A DNA stretch of 47,984 bases, taken from assembly GCA_027066365.1 (NCBI GenBank), contig JAMONV010000021.1, positions 1 through 47,984 on the forward strand, in the 5' to 3' direction. This DNA comes from Flavobacteriales bacterium (GTDB lineage Bacteria > Bacteroidota > Bacteroidia > Flavobacteriales > Flavobacteriaceae). Of the stretch, positions 32,398 to 41,370 are shown one piece after another (position 1 is the first letter of the stretch; each line of letters opens with the position of its first letter). The position numbers and the translations under genes were made by a program. The notes below the pieces were generated by a model. That model was given only the letters and a program-made list of their open reading frames with translations. It did no database searches and was not told the DNA's origin.

Positions 32398-32844
32398 ATG
32401 GAAAAAACCAAGATAATTGCTTTGGGCAATGATCATGCGGGATATGAATATAACGCCGCCATTGAAGAAATGCTGAAGGAAAAAGGTTATGAAGTATTAA
32501 ATTTCGGAACCCGGACAGGCGAATCGGTGGATTATCCGGATTATATTCATCCCGTTGCCGAAGCCGTGGAAACCGGACGCGCCGCTATGGGAATTATTTT
32601 ATGCGGTAGCGGTAACGGAGCCGTCATCACCGCCAATAAACATCAAGGTATTCGTGCCGCGCTCTGTTGGTCGCGCGAATTAACGGAATTGGCTCGAAAA
32701 CATAATGATGCCAACATATTAAGTCTGCCCGCCCGGTTTATTTCGAAATATCAGGCACTTGAATATGTACGTGTTTTTCTCGAAACCCCTTTTGAAGGTG
32801 GCAGACATGAACGCCGCATAAAAAAAATTCCTTGGATTCATTGA
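32398..32844 (+). CDS. rpiB: Ribose-5-phosphate isomerase B
   Basis: Interconverts ribose 5-phosphate and ribulose 5-phosphate in the pentose phosphate pathway. The 148-residue RpiB/LacA/LacB fold shows IALGNDHAGYEYNAAI at the N-terminus, SVDYPDY, the catalytic cysteine in GIILCGSGNGAVITANK, and LCWSRELTELARKHNDANIL. The ATG at 32398 is chosen because an in-frame TTG six codons upstream lies inside a promoter element. The next gene starts 3 nt after its TGA, in the same frame, so translation is likely coupled. Confidence 0.93.
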   Translation: MEKTKIIALGNDHAGYEYNAAIEEMLKEKGYEVLNFGTRTGESVDYPDYIHPVAEAVETGRAAMGIILCGSGNGAVITANKHQGIRAALCWSRELTELARKHNDANILSLPARFISKYQALEYVRVFLETPFEGGRHERRIKKIPWIH

Positions 32845-32847
32845 ACC

Positions 32848-35800
32848 TTGAGACGAGTATCTCCAATACGTCAGCGTTTAAATCGCTATATCAGGCTTTA
32901 TTATAGGCGCGAATGGGTTAAACATTTTTTCGTTTTCGTGCTAGGAGTGTCCTTGCTTTTGATTTTTTCGGGTTTGCTGGAAATGGCTTTTTGGTTAAAA
33001 CCCAAATATAAAGTTATCTTGTTGATAATCAATACATTGTTATTTATTTATTTCACCGGATGTCACTTGCTTTATCCTTTATTGCAGTATTTAGGCTTTT
33101 TCCGGGATTTAACTGCAGAACAAGTGGCACGGCATTTGGGAAAACAAATATCCGCCATCTCCGACCGTTTAATCAATTATTTGGAACTCGAAAATCTCGA
33201 AGGATATGATTTAAGCCTCCTTCAAGCCGAATTACAAAGACGTGAAAATCAATTGTTAAGCTACAATTGGAAAAACTGGTTTCCGCGTGTTCATTTGGCT
33301 CGATATCTCTATTGGCTTTTTATTCCTTTGTTCATTATTGCCCTATTGAAAATTTCGGGACATTACAAAGCCTTTACTTCGTCGTTTGAACGATTGCAGG
33401 CCGTTCATCAAACTTTTCAACCCCCCCCGCCTTTCGATTTGCAACTTTTATCCCCGCTTACCGCTTCGGCCGACAGCGTTTATACACTTAAAGTGTCGGT
33501 ACTCGGAGAAAATGTGCCCGAGCAAATTTATTTTTTCACTTCCGAAAATTCACTACCACTGGCCAAAATCAACGATACTTTATTCTTTCTTCAATTGTCA
33601 GACGTATCAAAAGATATTGATTTTCAACTCATTGCATCGGGCTACCATTTTGGACCTTTTCATTTGAATGTGGTCCATGCCCCGTCTGTTGCCCATTATA
33701 CAATTCGATTGCAATATCCGGATTATACCCGTTTTCAAGGCGATACGGTCACCGGAAGTGCATATTTGAAGGTTCCCGAAGGAACCCGTGTGGATTTAAC
33801 CGCTTTTACACAATATACCGATTACGTTAAAATTTCAAAACCAATTGATTATCAATTTGATAAATCCATCCTCCATCTCAGTTTCGTCGCACGAAAATCA
33901 GGGAGATTGGAAATCCGGTTATTTAATAGCCAAACCGTTTCATCCGTATCATTTACTTTGGAAATGGAAGTTATTCCCGATCGTAAGCCACTTCTTAACG
34001 TCATCCAAAAACGCGATTCATCCGTGGTAAACCGGAGACATTTCCTGTTGGTCAGTGCCACAGACGATTATTTGCTATCACGTTTTGAATTGCATTATAA
34101 AACCGGTAAACAAAACGATTACCAGAAAACGATTATTCTTTACGGAATCAACTTGCCGTATTTGAAATCCGTGTTGATTTTTCCTGTGGATTTTCATTTG
34201 CCCGATACACTCTCGTATGACTATTTTTTACGCATTTACGACAATAAATCACCCGTTCCCCAATACACCGATTCACCTGTATTTCGTTTTGAACCAGCCA
34301 TTTCCAACCCCATTCAATCCGAAAGGGTTCAACGAAACTTTTTATCGCATTTGCAAGGGAATTTGAATAAATTTCAAAAACAAAACAAAGCTGTCAATCA
34401 AACTTTGCAACGCTTGCAAACCACTCGAAAACCGGATTGGGAAATCAAACGGGAAATCAATAGTCTTATTCAAAACAATCAACGGGAAAAACAACGTCTT
34501 CAAAGACTTTTGGACGATATGCAACGTATGATGCAAAAATACAAGCGAAAGGCTTCCGATAAACCGAAAGCCGAAACGATAGCCAAGCGAATGGAAGAAT
34601 TGCGCAAAAGCGTTCAAAACGACAGTTTGAGTCGTGAACTTCAAAAATTGCTCGATCAAATGCGCAAAATGAAAATGCTCGATAAACTTAAGGAAATGGA
34701 AATGCAACAACAGATGCAACAGAAATCTTTGGAACGCTTGCTCGAGCTAACCAAACGCTTTTTTATCGAAGAAAAAATGAAAATGTTGGCTGACAGCATC
34801 AATCGATTAGCCGAACGACAAAAGGAATTGGCAAAGGAAAATAATCCCGAAGAACTTCAACAACAAAAACAACTCAATCAACGCACGGATAGCTTATCCA
34901 AATCCTTTAAGCAACTCATGAACTTAAACAAGGAATTAAAAAATCCCATGTCTTTACCCGATATACAAACGGAAATGAAAACTGCCCGAATGTTTCAAAA
35001 AAATGCATTGAACCTTTTGCAAAATTCCCGGCAATCCAATAAAATGCAAAATAAAGCAGCCGAACAATTGACTAAAGCGGCCATGATATTGCAAAGCATG
35101 ATGAACCAAAGTGCACAGTCCGTTGAAAAAGAAGATTTGAATAAAATTAAAATATTGATATTCAATTTATTGCAAATTTCTTTCAATGAAGAGAAACTAG
35201 CATCAATAACTTTGGAAAACAATTATGCTTTTTCACGTGTATTGGTGGAGCATAATACAATGATTAATGTATTGCAGAACGTATCCGATACTTTATATGC
35301 CATTGCCTCGCGTCAACCTGCCGTCAGTCAGGATATGTTCAATGCTTTGCATGCGGCTGAATTTCATGCAACGCAATCCGTGAAATATTTACAAGACCGC
35401 CATACCGGTATGTTTAAGCTTCACGAACAGTCTCTTTTTGAGCAAATAAACCGTTTGATTTATCTTTTGAATTTATTTTTGGACACACAACAAAGTGCTT
35501 CTCTTTCCAAATCCCAAGGAGGCGGACAAGGTAACGAACCACAACTATCGGATAGAATAAAAAAACAAGCCGGAAAAATATCCCGTTCCATGCAAGAGAT
35601 GCTCAAGCAAATGCAACAAGGTCAAAAACCCGGTCAAAATAACCGCAACGGTCAAAATAATCCCAAGGGTGTATTTTCCATTTATAAAGAACAGCAACGC
35701 TTGAAAGATTTATTGCGTCAATATGAAAGTCAAAATTTTTCGCCGCACATTCGACAATTGAACGAACGCTTGGATAAATTATCGAATCGATTGTTGCGTG

Positions 35801-36063
35801 AAGGAATAAACCCTTCCGTATACAAGGAATTTTTGTCGCTACAATATGAATTACTGCAATTGACAAAGGCGGCTTATCGTCAAAAAAATTCAAAGCAACG
35901 TCAATCAAGAACTTTCGAGGAACAATTCACCATTCCCGATAGCATTCGCTTGAACCTTATCATGCGTTATTTTCCGCATTTGGAAGAAATCAAATATTAT
36001 TCCTTACCACTGACACCGTATTACAAGGAAAAATATCAAAATTATAAGCATCAAATGCCATGA
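32848..36063 (+). CDS. DUF4175-type membrane protein with long coiled coil
   Basis: A 1071-residue protein. Two N-terminal membrane helices (about 27-48 and 55-75) and a third at about 152-172 precede a beta-rich region (about 200-490). After that comes a very long Gln/Lys/Met-rich helical region (about 505-1000) with many heptad-like stretches such as KLLDQMRKMKMLDKL. This matches the Bacteroidota DUF4175 family, whose function is unknown. The start codon is TTG, 3 nt after the rpiB stop and in the same frame; a stop lies directly upstream and no ATG occurs for 40 codons. Its end overlaps the ybeY start by 4 bases. Confidence 0.8.
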   Translation: MRRVSPIRQRLNRYIRLYYRREWVKHFFVFVLGVSLLLIFSGLLEMAFWLKPKYKVILLIINTLLFIYFTGCHLLYPLLQYLGFFRDLTAEQVARHLGKQISAISDRLINYLELENLEGYDLSLLQAELQRRENQLLSYNWKNWFPRVHLARYLYWLFIPLFIIALLKISGHYKAFTSSFERLQAVHQTFQPPPPFDLQLLSPLTASADSVYTLKVSVLGENVPEQIYFFTSENSLPLAKINDTLFFLQLSDVSKDIDFQLIASGYHFGPFHLNVVHAPSVAHYTIRLQYPDYTRFQGDTVTGSAYLKVPEGTRVDLTAFTQYTDYVKISKPIDYQFDKSILHLSFVARKSGRLEIRLFNSQTVSSVSFTLEMEVIPDRKPLLNVIQKRDSSVVNRRHFLLVSATDDYLLSRFELHYKTGKQNDYQKTIILYGINLPYLKSVLIFPVDFHLPDTLSYDYFLRIYDNKSPVPQYTDSPVFRFEPAISNPIQSERVQRNFLSHLQGNLNKFQKQNKAVNQTLQRLQTTRKPDWEIKREINSLIQNNQREKQRLQRLLDDMQRMMQKYKRKASDKPKAETIAKRMEELRKSVQNDSLSRELQKLLDQMRKMKMLDKLKEMEMQQQMQQKSLERLLELTKRFFIEEKMKMLADSINRLAERQKELAKENNPEELQQQKQLNQRTDSLSKSFKQLMNLNKELKNPMSLPDIQTEMKTARMFQKNALNLLQNSRQSNKMQNKAAEQLTKAAMILQSMMNQSAQSVEKEDLNKIKILIFNLLQISFNEEKLASITLENNYAFSRVLVEHNTMINVLQNVSDTLYAIASRQPAVSQDMFNALHAAEFHATQSVKYLQDRHTGMFKLHEQSLFEQINRLIYLLNLFLDTQQSASLSKSQGGGQGNEPQLSDRIKKQAGKISRSMQEMLKQMQQGQKPGQNNRNGQNNPKGVFSIYKEQQRLKDLLRQYESQNFSPHIRQLNERLDKLSNRLLREGINPSVYKEFLSLQYELLQLTKAAYRQKNSKQRQSRTFEEQFTIPDSIRLNLIMRYFPHLEEIKYYSLPLTPYYKEKYQNYKHQMP

Positions 36064-36482
36064 TTTTATTTGAATTCTCCGAATCCATACAACCGGAATT
36101 GCCAGTTGATTTAAAGTTACTCGAAGCATGGTTAATGCGATGTGCGCGTCGCCACCGGTATGAAATATCCTTTGTCCGCTATTATTTCACCGATAACCGC
36201 GAAATCGTACAAATCAACCGGGAAGTTTTTAATAGGACCTACCCTACGGATGTGATAAGTTTATACATACCCATTTTTTCACAAAAATTAAACGGCGAGA
36301 TTTTCATATCAATCGAACAAGTAGTGGAAAATTCACGTGAATATCAAGTCGAATACGGGATGGAATTTTTACGGGTTGCTGTTCACGGATTATTACACTT
36401 GTGCGGATACGACGATCAAACCGAAGAACAACGTTTGTTGATGCGCCGGTATGAAGACGAATGTTTATCGCTTTTTTCGTAA
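36060..36482 (+). CDS. ybeY: Endoribonuclease YbeY (rRNA maturation factor)
   Basis: Single-strand endoribonuclease for 16S rRNA 3' maturation and ribosome quality control. The 140-residue protein contains the metal motif normally written H-x3-H-x5-H. Here it is HGLLHLCGYDD with His109, His113 and Asp119, so the third ligand is Asp. TDVISLYIPIF corresponds to the conserved T-D-V-L/I-S/T-F block. The first four bases overlap the DUF4175 gene (ATGA type), and the stop codon TAA is also the start of the mnmG promoter element. It is the third gene of the rpiB unit. Confidence 0.9.
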   Translation: MILFEFSESIQPELPVDLKLLEAWLMRCARRHRYEISFVRYYFTDNREIVQINREVFNRTYPTDVISLYIPIFSQKLNGEIFISIEQVVENSREYQVEYGMEFLRVAVHGLLHLCGYDDQTEEQRLLMRRYEDECLSLFS

Positions 36483-36487
36483 CTTTG
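36480..36487 (+). promoter_or_regulatory. -7 promoter element for mnmG
   Basis: TAACTTTG overlaps the ybeY stop codon and lies 36 nt upstream of the mnmG ATG. The parS-type site at 36509-36524 falls within the resulting leader. Confidence 0.5.
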
Positions 36488-36508
36488 CAAACCTTTAAAT
36501 ATTCCAAA

Positions 36509-36524
36509 TGTTCCACGTGAAACA
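36509..36524 (+). promoter_or_regulatory. parS: parS-type ParB-binding site, upstream copy
   Basis: TGTTCCACGTGAAACA differs at one position from the general parS consensus TGTTTCACGTGAAACA, at a site known to vary. Its last base is the A of the mnmG start codon. An exact inverted copy lies just after the mnmG stop at 38403-38418. Bound ParB here would also overlap the mnmG translation start region on the DNA. Confidence 0.75.
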
Positions 36525-38401
36525 TGTATCGTTATCCGACAAAATATGATATTGTCATAGTAGGTGCGGGGCATGCAGGATCCGAGGCCGCGGCGGCAGC
36601 GTCGCGTATGGGAATGAAAACCTTGCTCATAACTTTGGATTTGACCAAAATCGCACAAATGAGTTGCAATCCCGCTATGGGTGGTATAGCCAAAGGGCAG
36701 ATCATTCGTGAAATCGATGCTTTGGGCGGTTTATCCGGAATCGTATCCGATAAAAGTGCCTTGCAGTTTCGTATGTTAAATCGCAGTAAAGGACCCGCCA
36801 TGTGGAGCCCGCGAACCCAAAACGACCGCTTGTTGTTTTCCAAAATTTGGCGCGAAGCTTTGGAAAAAATACCCCGTCTTGACCTTATGGCGGATATGGT
36901 AACGGGTATAAGAGTGGAAGGAGAAAGCGTGACCGCCGTGAAGACGTCGTTGGGGCTTTTGATTGAAGCCAGAGCTGTTATTTTGACAGCCGGCACTTTT
37001 CTGAACGGAAAAATTTTTATAGGTAAACATAGCGTAAAAGCCGGGCGAATCGGTGAACCAGCGGCATACGGCATCACCGAAAATTTGATTGATTTGGGAT
37101 TTGAAGCAGGACGCATGAAAACCGGCACACCGCCTCGAGTGGATGCACGAACCATAGATTTTTCCAAAATGGAAGAGCAGAAAGGCGATGAAAATCCCGG
37201 AAAATTTTCTTTTTTACCCGGTGTAAAACCCTTATCCAAGCAGTTATCTTGTTATATTACCTATACTAATCCGGTTGTTCACGACACGTTGCGTATAGGT
37301 TTTCGCGAAAGTCCTTTGTTTCAAGGAGAAATTCAAGGTGTGGGTCCGCGTTATTGCCCTTCCATTGAAGATAAAATCGTTCGGTTTTCGGATAAAGAGC
37401 GTCATCAATTATTTCTCGAACCTGAAGGTTGGAACACGTATGAAATGTATGTTAACGGTTTTTCCACTTCATTACCTATTGACGTTCAGACTCAATCGCT
37501 ACGTCGTATTCCCGGCATGGAAAACGTCAAAATCATACGCTACGGCTATGCCATAGAATACGATTATTTCCCGCCCACCCAATTGTATAATACTTTGGAA
37601 ACCAAGCGGATTCGCAATTTGTATTTCGCCGGTCAAATCAACGGCACCACGGGATACGAAGAAGCAGCAGCGCAAGGAATTATGGCCGGAATCAACGCCG
37701 CACTACGTTTACAGGATCGAGAACCTTTTATTTTGAATCGTGATCAGGCTTATATCGGGGTTTTAATTGACGATTTGGTCACTAAAGGCACGGACGAACC
37801 TTACCGGATGTTTACTTCACGCGCTGAATTCAGAACCCTTTTGCGACAAGATAACGCCGATTTGCGACTCACACCGTTATCACACCGTTTGGGTTTGGCA
37901 TGTGACGAACGCATGCGAGTTGTGGAAGAAAAACAACGTCAAATTTCCAGATTAATCGATTTTATTCAACGCCAAAGCGCCTCGCCCGAAGAAGTAAATC
38001 CCGTTTTGGAATCGGTTTCCACACCGGCAATCAAGCAGTCTTTCAAATTAAAAAAAATATTATCGCGTCCGCAATTAAACAAACGGGATTATTTAAAAAT
38101 ACCCGTTTTTAAAAAATTTGTAGAAGACAATCGAATAAGCGAAGAAGCTTTAATGCAACTGGAAATACATTTGAAGTATGAAAAATACATAGAAAAAGAA
38201 AAAGCCAATGCGCAAAAGATGAGAAATTTGGAAGATATAACCATTCCCGAGAATTTTGATTTTGATAAAATACCTTCTTTATCCTTCGAAGGAAGGGAGA
38301 AACTGAAGAAAATCCGCCCGCGTAATATCGGTCAGGCTTCCCGAATCAGCGGGGTTTCCGTTTCGGATATTCAAATTTTGTTGGTTTACATGGGTAGATA
38401 A
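36524..38401 (+). CDS. mnmG: tRNA uridine 5-carboxymethylaminomethyl modification enzyme MnmG (GidA)
   Basis: FAD-dependent subunit of MnmE-MnmG, which makes cmnm5U/nm5U at the wobble base of certain tRNAs. The 625 residues show the dinucleotide-binding motif IVGAGHAGSEAAAAASRMG, MSCNPAMGGIAKGQI and GTPPRV. GQINGTTGYEEAAAQGIMAG contains the second GidA signature. The C-terminal helical domain binds MnmE. Start ATG 36524 abuts one parS-type site and the stop codon abuts an inverted copy. gidA is classically origin-linked and often near parAB, which fits. It has its own -7 element and a terminator at 38432. Confidence 0.95.
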   Translation: MYRYPTKYDIVIVGAGHAGSEAAAAASRMGMKTLLITLDLTKIAQMSCNPAMGGIAKGQIIREIDALGGLSGIVSDKSALQFRMLNRSKGPAMWSPRTQNDRLLFSKIWREALEKIPRLDLMADMVTGIRVEGESVTAVKTSLGLLIEARAVILTAGTFLNGKIFIGKHSVKAGRIGEPAAYGITENLIDLGFEAGRMKTGTPPRVDARTIDFSKMEEQKGDENPGKFSFLPGVKPLSKQLSCYITYTNPVVHDTLRIGFRESPLFQGEIQGVGPRYCPSIEDKIVRFSDKERHQLFLEPEGWNTYEMYVNGFSTSLPIDVQTQSLRRIPGMENVKIIRYGYAIEYDYFPPTQLYNTLETKRIRNLYFAGQINGTTGYEEAAAQGIMAGINAALRLQDREPFILNRDQAYIGVLIDDLVTKGTDEPYRMFTSRAEFRTLLRQDNADLRLTPLSHRLGLACDERMRVVEEKQRQISRLIDFIQRQSASPEEVNPVLESVSTPAIKQSFKLKKILSRPQLNKRDYLKIPVFKKFVEDNRISEEALMQLEIHLKYEKYIEKEKANAQKMRNLEDITIPENFDFDKIPSLSFEGREKLKKIRPRNIGQASRISGVSVSDIQILLVYMGR

Positions 38402-38402
38402 A

Positions 38403-38418
38403 TGTTTCACGTGGAACA
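38403..38418 (-). promoter_or_regulatory. parS: parS-type ParB-binding site, downstream inverted copy
   Basis: TGTTTCACGTGGAACA is the exact reverse complement of the site at 36509-36524. The identity extends to 19 bases when flanks are included. It begins one base after the mnmG stop codon. Confidence 0.75.
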
Positions 38419-38431
38419 TTAGATTTGCTTG

Positions 38432-38452
38432 ACGAAAGTATTTTCGTGGTTT
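38432..38452 (+). terminator. Probable terminator of mnmG
   Basis: ACGAAA and TTTCGT form a 6-bp stem around GTAT, followed by GG and six T. It lies 30 nt after the mnmG stop codon, between two convergent genes. Confidence 0.6.
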
Positions 38453-38453
38453 T

Positions 38454-38990
38454 TTATATTTTCACTTCGTATCGACCGTTGATGGTTTCGGTGTGTTTTT
38501 CCGCCAAGTCGATTGTTATCAGGATTCGATGGTGTTTTAAATCGGGTTCGATTTTAATTTTTCCTTTTTTTGCCGGATGATATCCGGAATCCGGGTGAAA
38601 AGCCATAAAACCCGAAAAGGTGTCGATTTTTTTCAATTCCCGATCGATAAATTCTTTTTTGTCTATGGTTTTAGGCAAGTTGAATAGAACGACGTAATCC
38701 ATTCCGCTGTCCGGTAACGGGTGAACCAAATCGATTCGTTTGGTGATGCTTACGGCAAACCCGTCGGCCGGCGCCAAAACGGGATAAAATTTTCCCGCGC
38801 CGTCTTTTTTCCAAACAAAATGTTTTCCCGGAATGATTCGGATTTCGGTTTTTATGATTTTATCCGCCAACGTATCGGTTTTTTGCGAGATGACAGGTGA
38901 AGAAATTTTTTGCGTGTCAAAAGCTTTGTTTCCCGCGCATCGAAAAAATAATACAATGAATAATCCGCTCAGCCAAAATAAGTTTTTCAT
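38454..38990 (-). CDS. Putative lipoprotein of unknown function
   Basis: A 178-residue protein beginning MKNLFWLSGLFIVLFFRC, a lipoprotein signal with the likely lipidated Cys18 followed by Ala-Gly-Asn. The mature part appears mostly beta (ADGFAVSITKRIDLVHPLPDSGMDYVVLFNLP, FSGFMAFHP). No family motif is recognised. It is the only minus-strand gene between 32.4 and 47.7 kb, and converges on mnmG. It is divergent from the Usp gene with a spacer of 109 nt. It is probably attached to a membrane after LspA processing. Confidence 0.7.
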   Translation of the reverse strand: MKNLFWLSGLFIVLFFRCAGNKAFDTQKISSPVISQKTDTLADKIIKTEIRIIPGKHFVWKKDGAGKFYPVLAPADGFAVSITKRIDLVHPLPDSGMDYVVLFNLPKTIDKKEFIDRELKKIDTFSGFMAFHPDSGYHPAKKGKIKIEPDLKHHRILITIDLAEKHTETINGRYEVKI

Positions 38991-39099
38991 GCTATTGAAA
39001 TTTTATAACGGCAATTTAATCAAAGCAAACAAAATGCCAAAAACATTTTTTGAAAATTTCAATTTTTTTTGTAATTTTATTACGATAAAATTTGCGACC

Positions 39100-39957
39100 A
39101 TGAAAATACAAAAAATTCTTGTTCCGGTGGATTTTTCGCAACGTTCCGAAGAAGCGTTAAAAATCGCCGCTCAAATCGCCCGGAAAACCGGAGCGGAAAT
39201 TATTTTACTTCATTTGATTGATTTGCCGTCCAATGAAGTGGGTATGTTCCATAACGGAGTTCCCACCGGTCCCGCCGCTATCATTCTCATGGAGACGGCC
39301 CGGGATAATTTTGAAAAACTATTGGAAAAAGATTATCTTGAAGGTCTTCGGGTGGAAGATTTTGTGGATTTCAATAAACCCTTTGAAGGTATTTCGGAAT
39401 ACGCCGAAGAAAAAAATGTCGATTTAATCGTAATGGGTTCGCATGGTGTTACGGGATTGGACAGCTTCTTTGTAGGTTCCAATACCGAAAAAGTGGTGAG
39501 AACTTCGCGCATTCCCGTGCTGGTGATTAAAAAGCCCGTGGAAAATTTCGATTTGAAGAAAGTGATCTTCGCATCGTCATTTAAAGAAGAGTGCCACCGG
39601 TGTTTTGCTCAATTGATTCGATTCATCGAAATTTATCAACCTGATGTTAAGCTATTACGTGTCAATACGATAACGAATTTCTTAGCCACGCATGAAAGTG
39701 AGAATATCATTGAAGATTTCTTGCAAAAGCATAAAGATACCGGATTTGATTTGAATTTTGAGAAGGTCGTTTATGACGATTACTCGGTTCAGCAAGGTAT
39801 TTTTAATTATGCCGACAAAATCGATGCGGATTTGATAGCTTTAGCTACGCACGGACGCCAAGGTTTAATGCACTTTTTGCAAGACAGCATCGCCGAAGAT
39901 GTGGTTAATAAAGCCGAACGCAATATTTTGACTTTTAGGATCGAGAAGAAAAAATAA
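39100..39957 (+). CDS. Universal stress protein, tandem UspA domains
   Basis: A 285-residue cytosolic protein with two Usp domains. The first (about 1-145) opens with MKIQKILVPVDFSQRSEEAL and has the ATP-binding signature MGSHGVTGLDSFFVGSNTEKV. The second (about 150-280) has the related LATHGRQGLMHFLQDSIAEDV, which lacks the G-S/N phosphate contacts, so only the first is likely to bind ATP. The ATG at 39100 is chosen because a TAAAATTTG sequence, close to the -7 consensus, lies just upstream and the Usp fold begins exactly there. Upstream in-frame sequence overlaps the divergent lipoprotein gene. Confidence 0.88.
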   Translation: MKIQKILVPVDFSQRSEEALKIAAQIARKTGAEIILLHLIDLPSNEVGMFHNGVPTGPAAIILMETARDNFEKLLEKDYLEGLRVEDFVDFNKPFEGISEYAEEKNVDLIVMGSHGVTGLDSFFVGSNTEKVVRTSRIPVLVIKKPVENFDLKKVIFASSFKEECHRCFAQLIRFIEIYQPDVKLLRVNTITNFLATHESENIIEDFLQKHKDTGFDLNFEKVVYDDYSVQQGIFNYADKIDADLIALATHGRQGLMHFLQDSIAEDVVNKAERNILTFRIEKKK

Positions 39958-40087
39958 TGCAATTTCTTGGTTATCAATAATTTGATAGAATTGTGCTTTT
40001 GGGAGCGGTCAATTGTTTTTTCGGCAAGGTTTTTTTCCGGCTTTTAAAATGATTTTTGGTACCTTTATGCCGGTATAGAAACAAGGA

Positions 40088-41332
40088 ATGAAAATATTCC
40101 ATTCGCGTTGGTTTTTTTTGGCGCTCAGATTTTTCACACTAAGCGTGCGTTTTTTGTTTGTCGCTTTATTTTTCCGTTATTCCGAAGCCGAATACGGTGC
40201 TTTTGCATTGGTGGCAACGGCCGTAACCCTCGGGGTATATGTGCTCGGGTTGGATTTTTTTCATTATGCCAACCGTGAATTATTGAAGGAAGAGAGCCGT
40301 ATGGCCCATGTACTTCTGCATCAATTTCTGTTTTATTTGCCTGTTTATGTGCTTTTTTTACCCCTTTTTTATTTGTTTTTTCGTTTCGGTTTTTTGGATA
40401 AACACTATCTTTTCCGGTTTTATGCCGTATTGATAGCCGAACATTTGTCTTTTGAAGTGCACCGGATTTTGTTTGTGCTTAAACGACCTTTGGCGGCCAA
40501 TGTCAATTTGTTTTTTCGAAACGGTGCTTGGATGCTTTTGGCCATGGTTCATTTTCTTTGGAAGCATGAAATCGACGTGCGTTCTTTGTTGATTTATTGG
40601 TTGATAGGCGATATATTATCATTTTCGGTTCTAGGAAAGCAATGGAAGTCTTTCGGGCGTTTTTCCAAGGCGGAAGCAATAAGGATTAACCGGGCATGGA
40701 TTAGGAAAGGTTTCCGGGTGAGTTTACCTTTCTTTTTGGCTACGTTGAGTTACAAGATCATCGAATTCTCCGATCGTTATATGATTGACTGGTATTGGGA
40801 TAAGAAGCAAGTGGGTATTTACGCTTTTTTTTCGGGAATGTCCGTTTTGGTTAATACGGTGGTTTATACGGCGGTAATTTCGCTTATGTTTCCTACCCTG
40901 CTTCAATTATTAATGAAAAGAAATCCCGATTTTTTCGCGTATTTTAAACAATTCAAGCGAAAGGTTTTTTGGTGGACCGTGATTTCGGCTACGGCCGTAT
41001 TGGTAATGATGCCTTTTGTTTTGATTTTGCTGGGCAAGCGGGAGCATTTGCACTATTATTCCGTTTTTGTGATTTTGACTTTGGCCAATGTTTTTCTGAA
41101 TTTATCATTGATCGGACATTATGTTTTATACGGTTATCACGGAGAGCGTTGGATTTTCGGCATTACGTTTTCGGCGGCAATACTTAATGTGGTGATGAAT
41201 TTTTTCTTGATTCCGGGTTACGGGATAAAAGGAGCCGCAATATCCACTTTTATGGCTTTTTTGGCTATTTGGTTATTTAAACGCTTGAAAGCCAAGCAAT
41301 ATTTAGTTCGTTTCAAAAGCCAAGCGAAATGA
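40088..41332 (+). CDS. Polysaccharide flippase (Wzx/MVF-type, oligosaccharide transporter)
   Basis: A 414-residue polytopic membrane protein with about 12 hydrophobic segments. FFRYSEAEYGAFALVATAVTLGVYVLGLDFFHYANREL near the N-terminus and IIEFSDRYMIDWYWDKKQVGIYAFFSGMS in the middle fit the polysaccharide biosynthesis/flippase family, where the E-F/Y-G and YMI...VGIY motifs recur. It should move undecaprenyl-linked sugar repeats across the inner membrane. Downstream genes make UDP-glucuronate, UDP-xylose and the initiating lipid-sugar, so it fits an exopolysaccharide or O-antigen-like pathway. AAGGA precedes the ATG. No polymerase gene is nearby. Confidence 0.8.
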   Translation: MKIFHSRWFFLALRFFTLSVRFLFVALFFRYSEAEYGAFALVATAVTLGVYVLGLDFFHYANRELLKEESRMAHVLLHQFLFYLPVYVLFLPLFYLFFRFGFLDKHYLFRFYAVLIAEHLSFEVHRILFVLKRPLAANVNLFFRNGAWMLLAMVHFLWKHEIDVRSLLIYWLIGDILSFSVLGKQWKSFGRFSKAEAIRINRAWIRKGFRVSLPFFLATLSYKIIEFSDRYMIDWYWDKKQVGIYAFFSGMSVLVNTVVYTAVISLMFPTLLQLLMKRNPDFFAYFKQFKRKVFWWTVISATAVLVMMPFVLILLGKREHLHYYSVFVILTLANVFLNLSLIGHYVLYGYHGERWIFGITFSAAILNVVMNFFLIPGYGIKGAAISTFMAFLAIWLFKRLKAKQYLVRFKSQAK

Positions 41333-41342
41333 TGTAAATTTG
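41311..41342 (+). promoter_or_regulatory. Promoter for ugd inside the flippase gene end
   Basis: TTTC at 41311-41314, a 20-nt spacer and TAAATTTG at 41335-41342 are a near-consensus match (TTTC for TTTG). The -33 part lies within the last codons of the flippase gene, so ugd can be transcribed separately. Confidence 0.5.
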
Positions 41343-41370
41343 CTTTCGGTTAGCAATTTAAAAAACTTAT

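Noticed and set aside
33421-33428. Run of eight C in the DUF4175 gene that could slip for phase variation.
   Set aside because: It encodes a proline stretch in an intact frame. The protein is not an obvious surface antigen and a single short tract is weak evidence.
36331-36342. ATTCACGTGAAT palindrome in ybeY, sharing the TTCACGTGAA core of parS.
   Set aside because: The outer three positions on each side do not match, and it encodes ordinary ybeY codons (ENSRE). Treated as chance, though it lies only about 170 bp from a better site.
36304-36525. Antisense frame beginning MFHVEH over the upstream parS-type site.
   Set aside because: It lies opposite ybeY, and its opening residues are only a translation of the CACGTG palindrome.
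38833-39099. Long upstream extension of the Usp frame.
   Set aside because: It runs antisense through the lipoprotein gene start, and the Usp fold begins exactly at the ATG at 39100.
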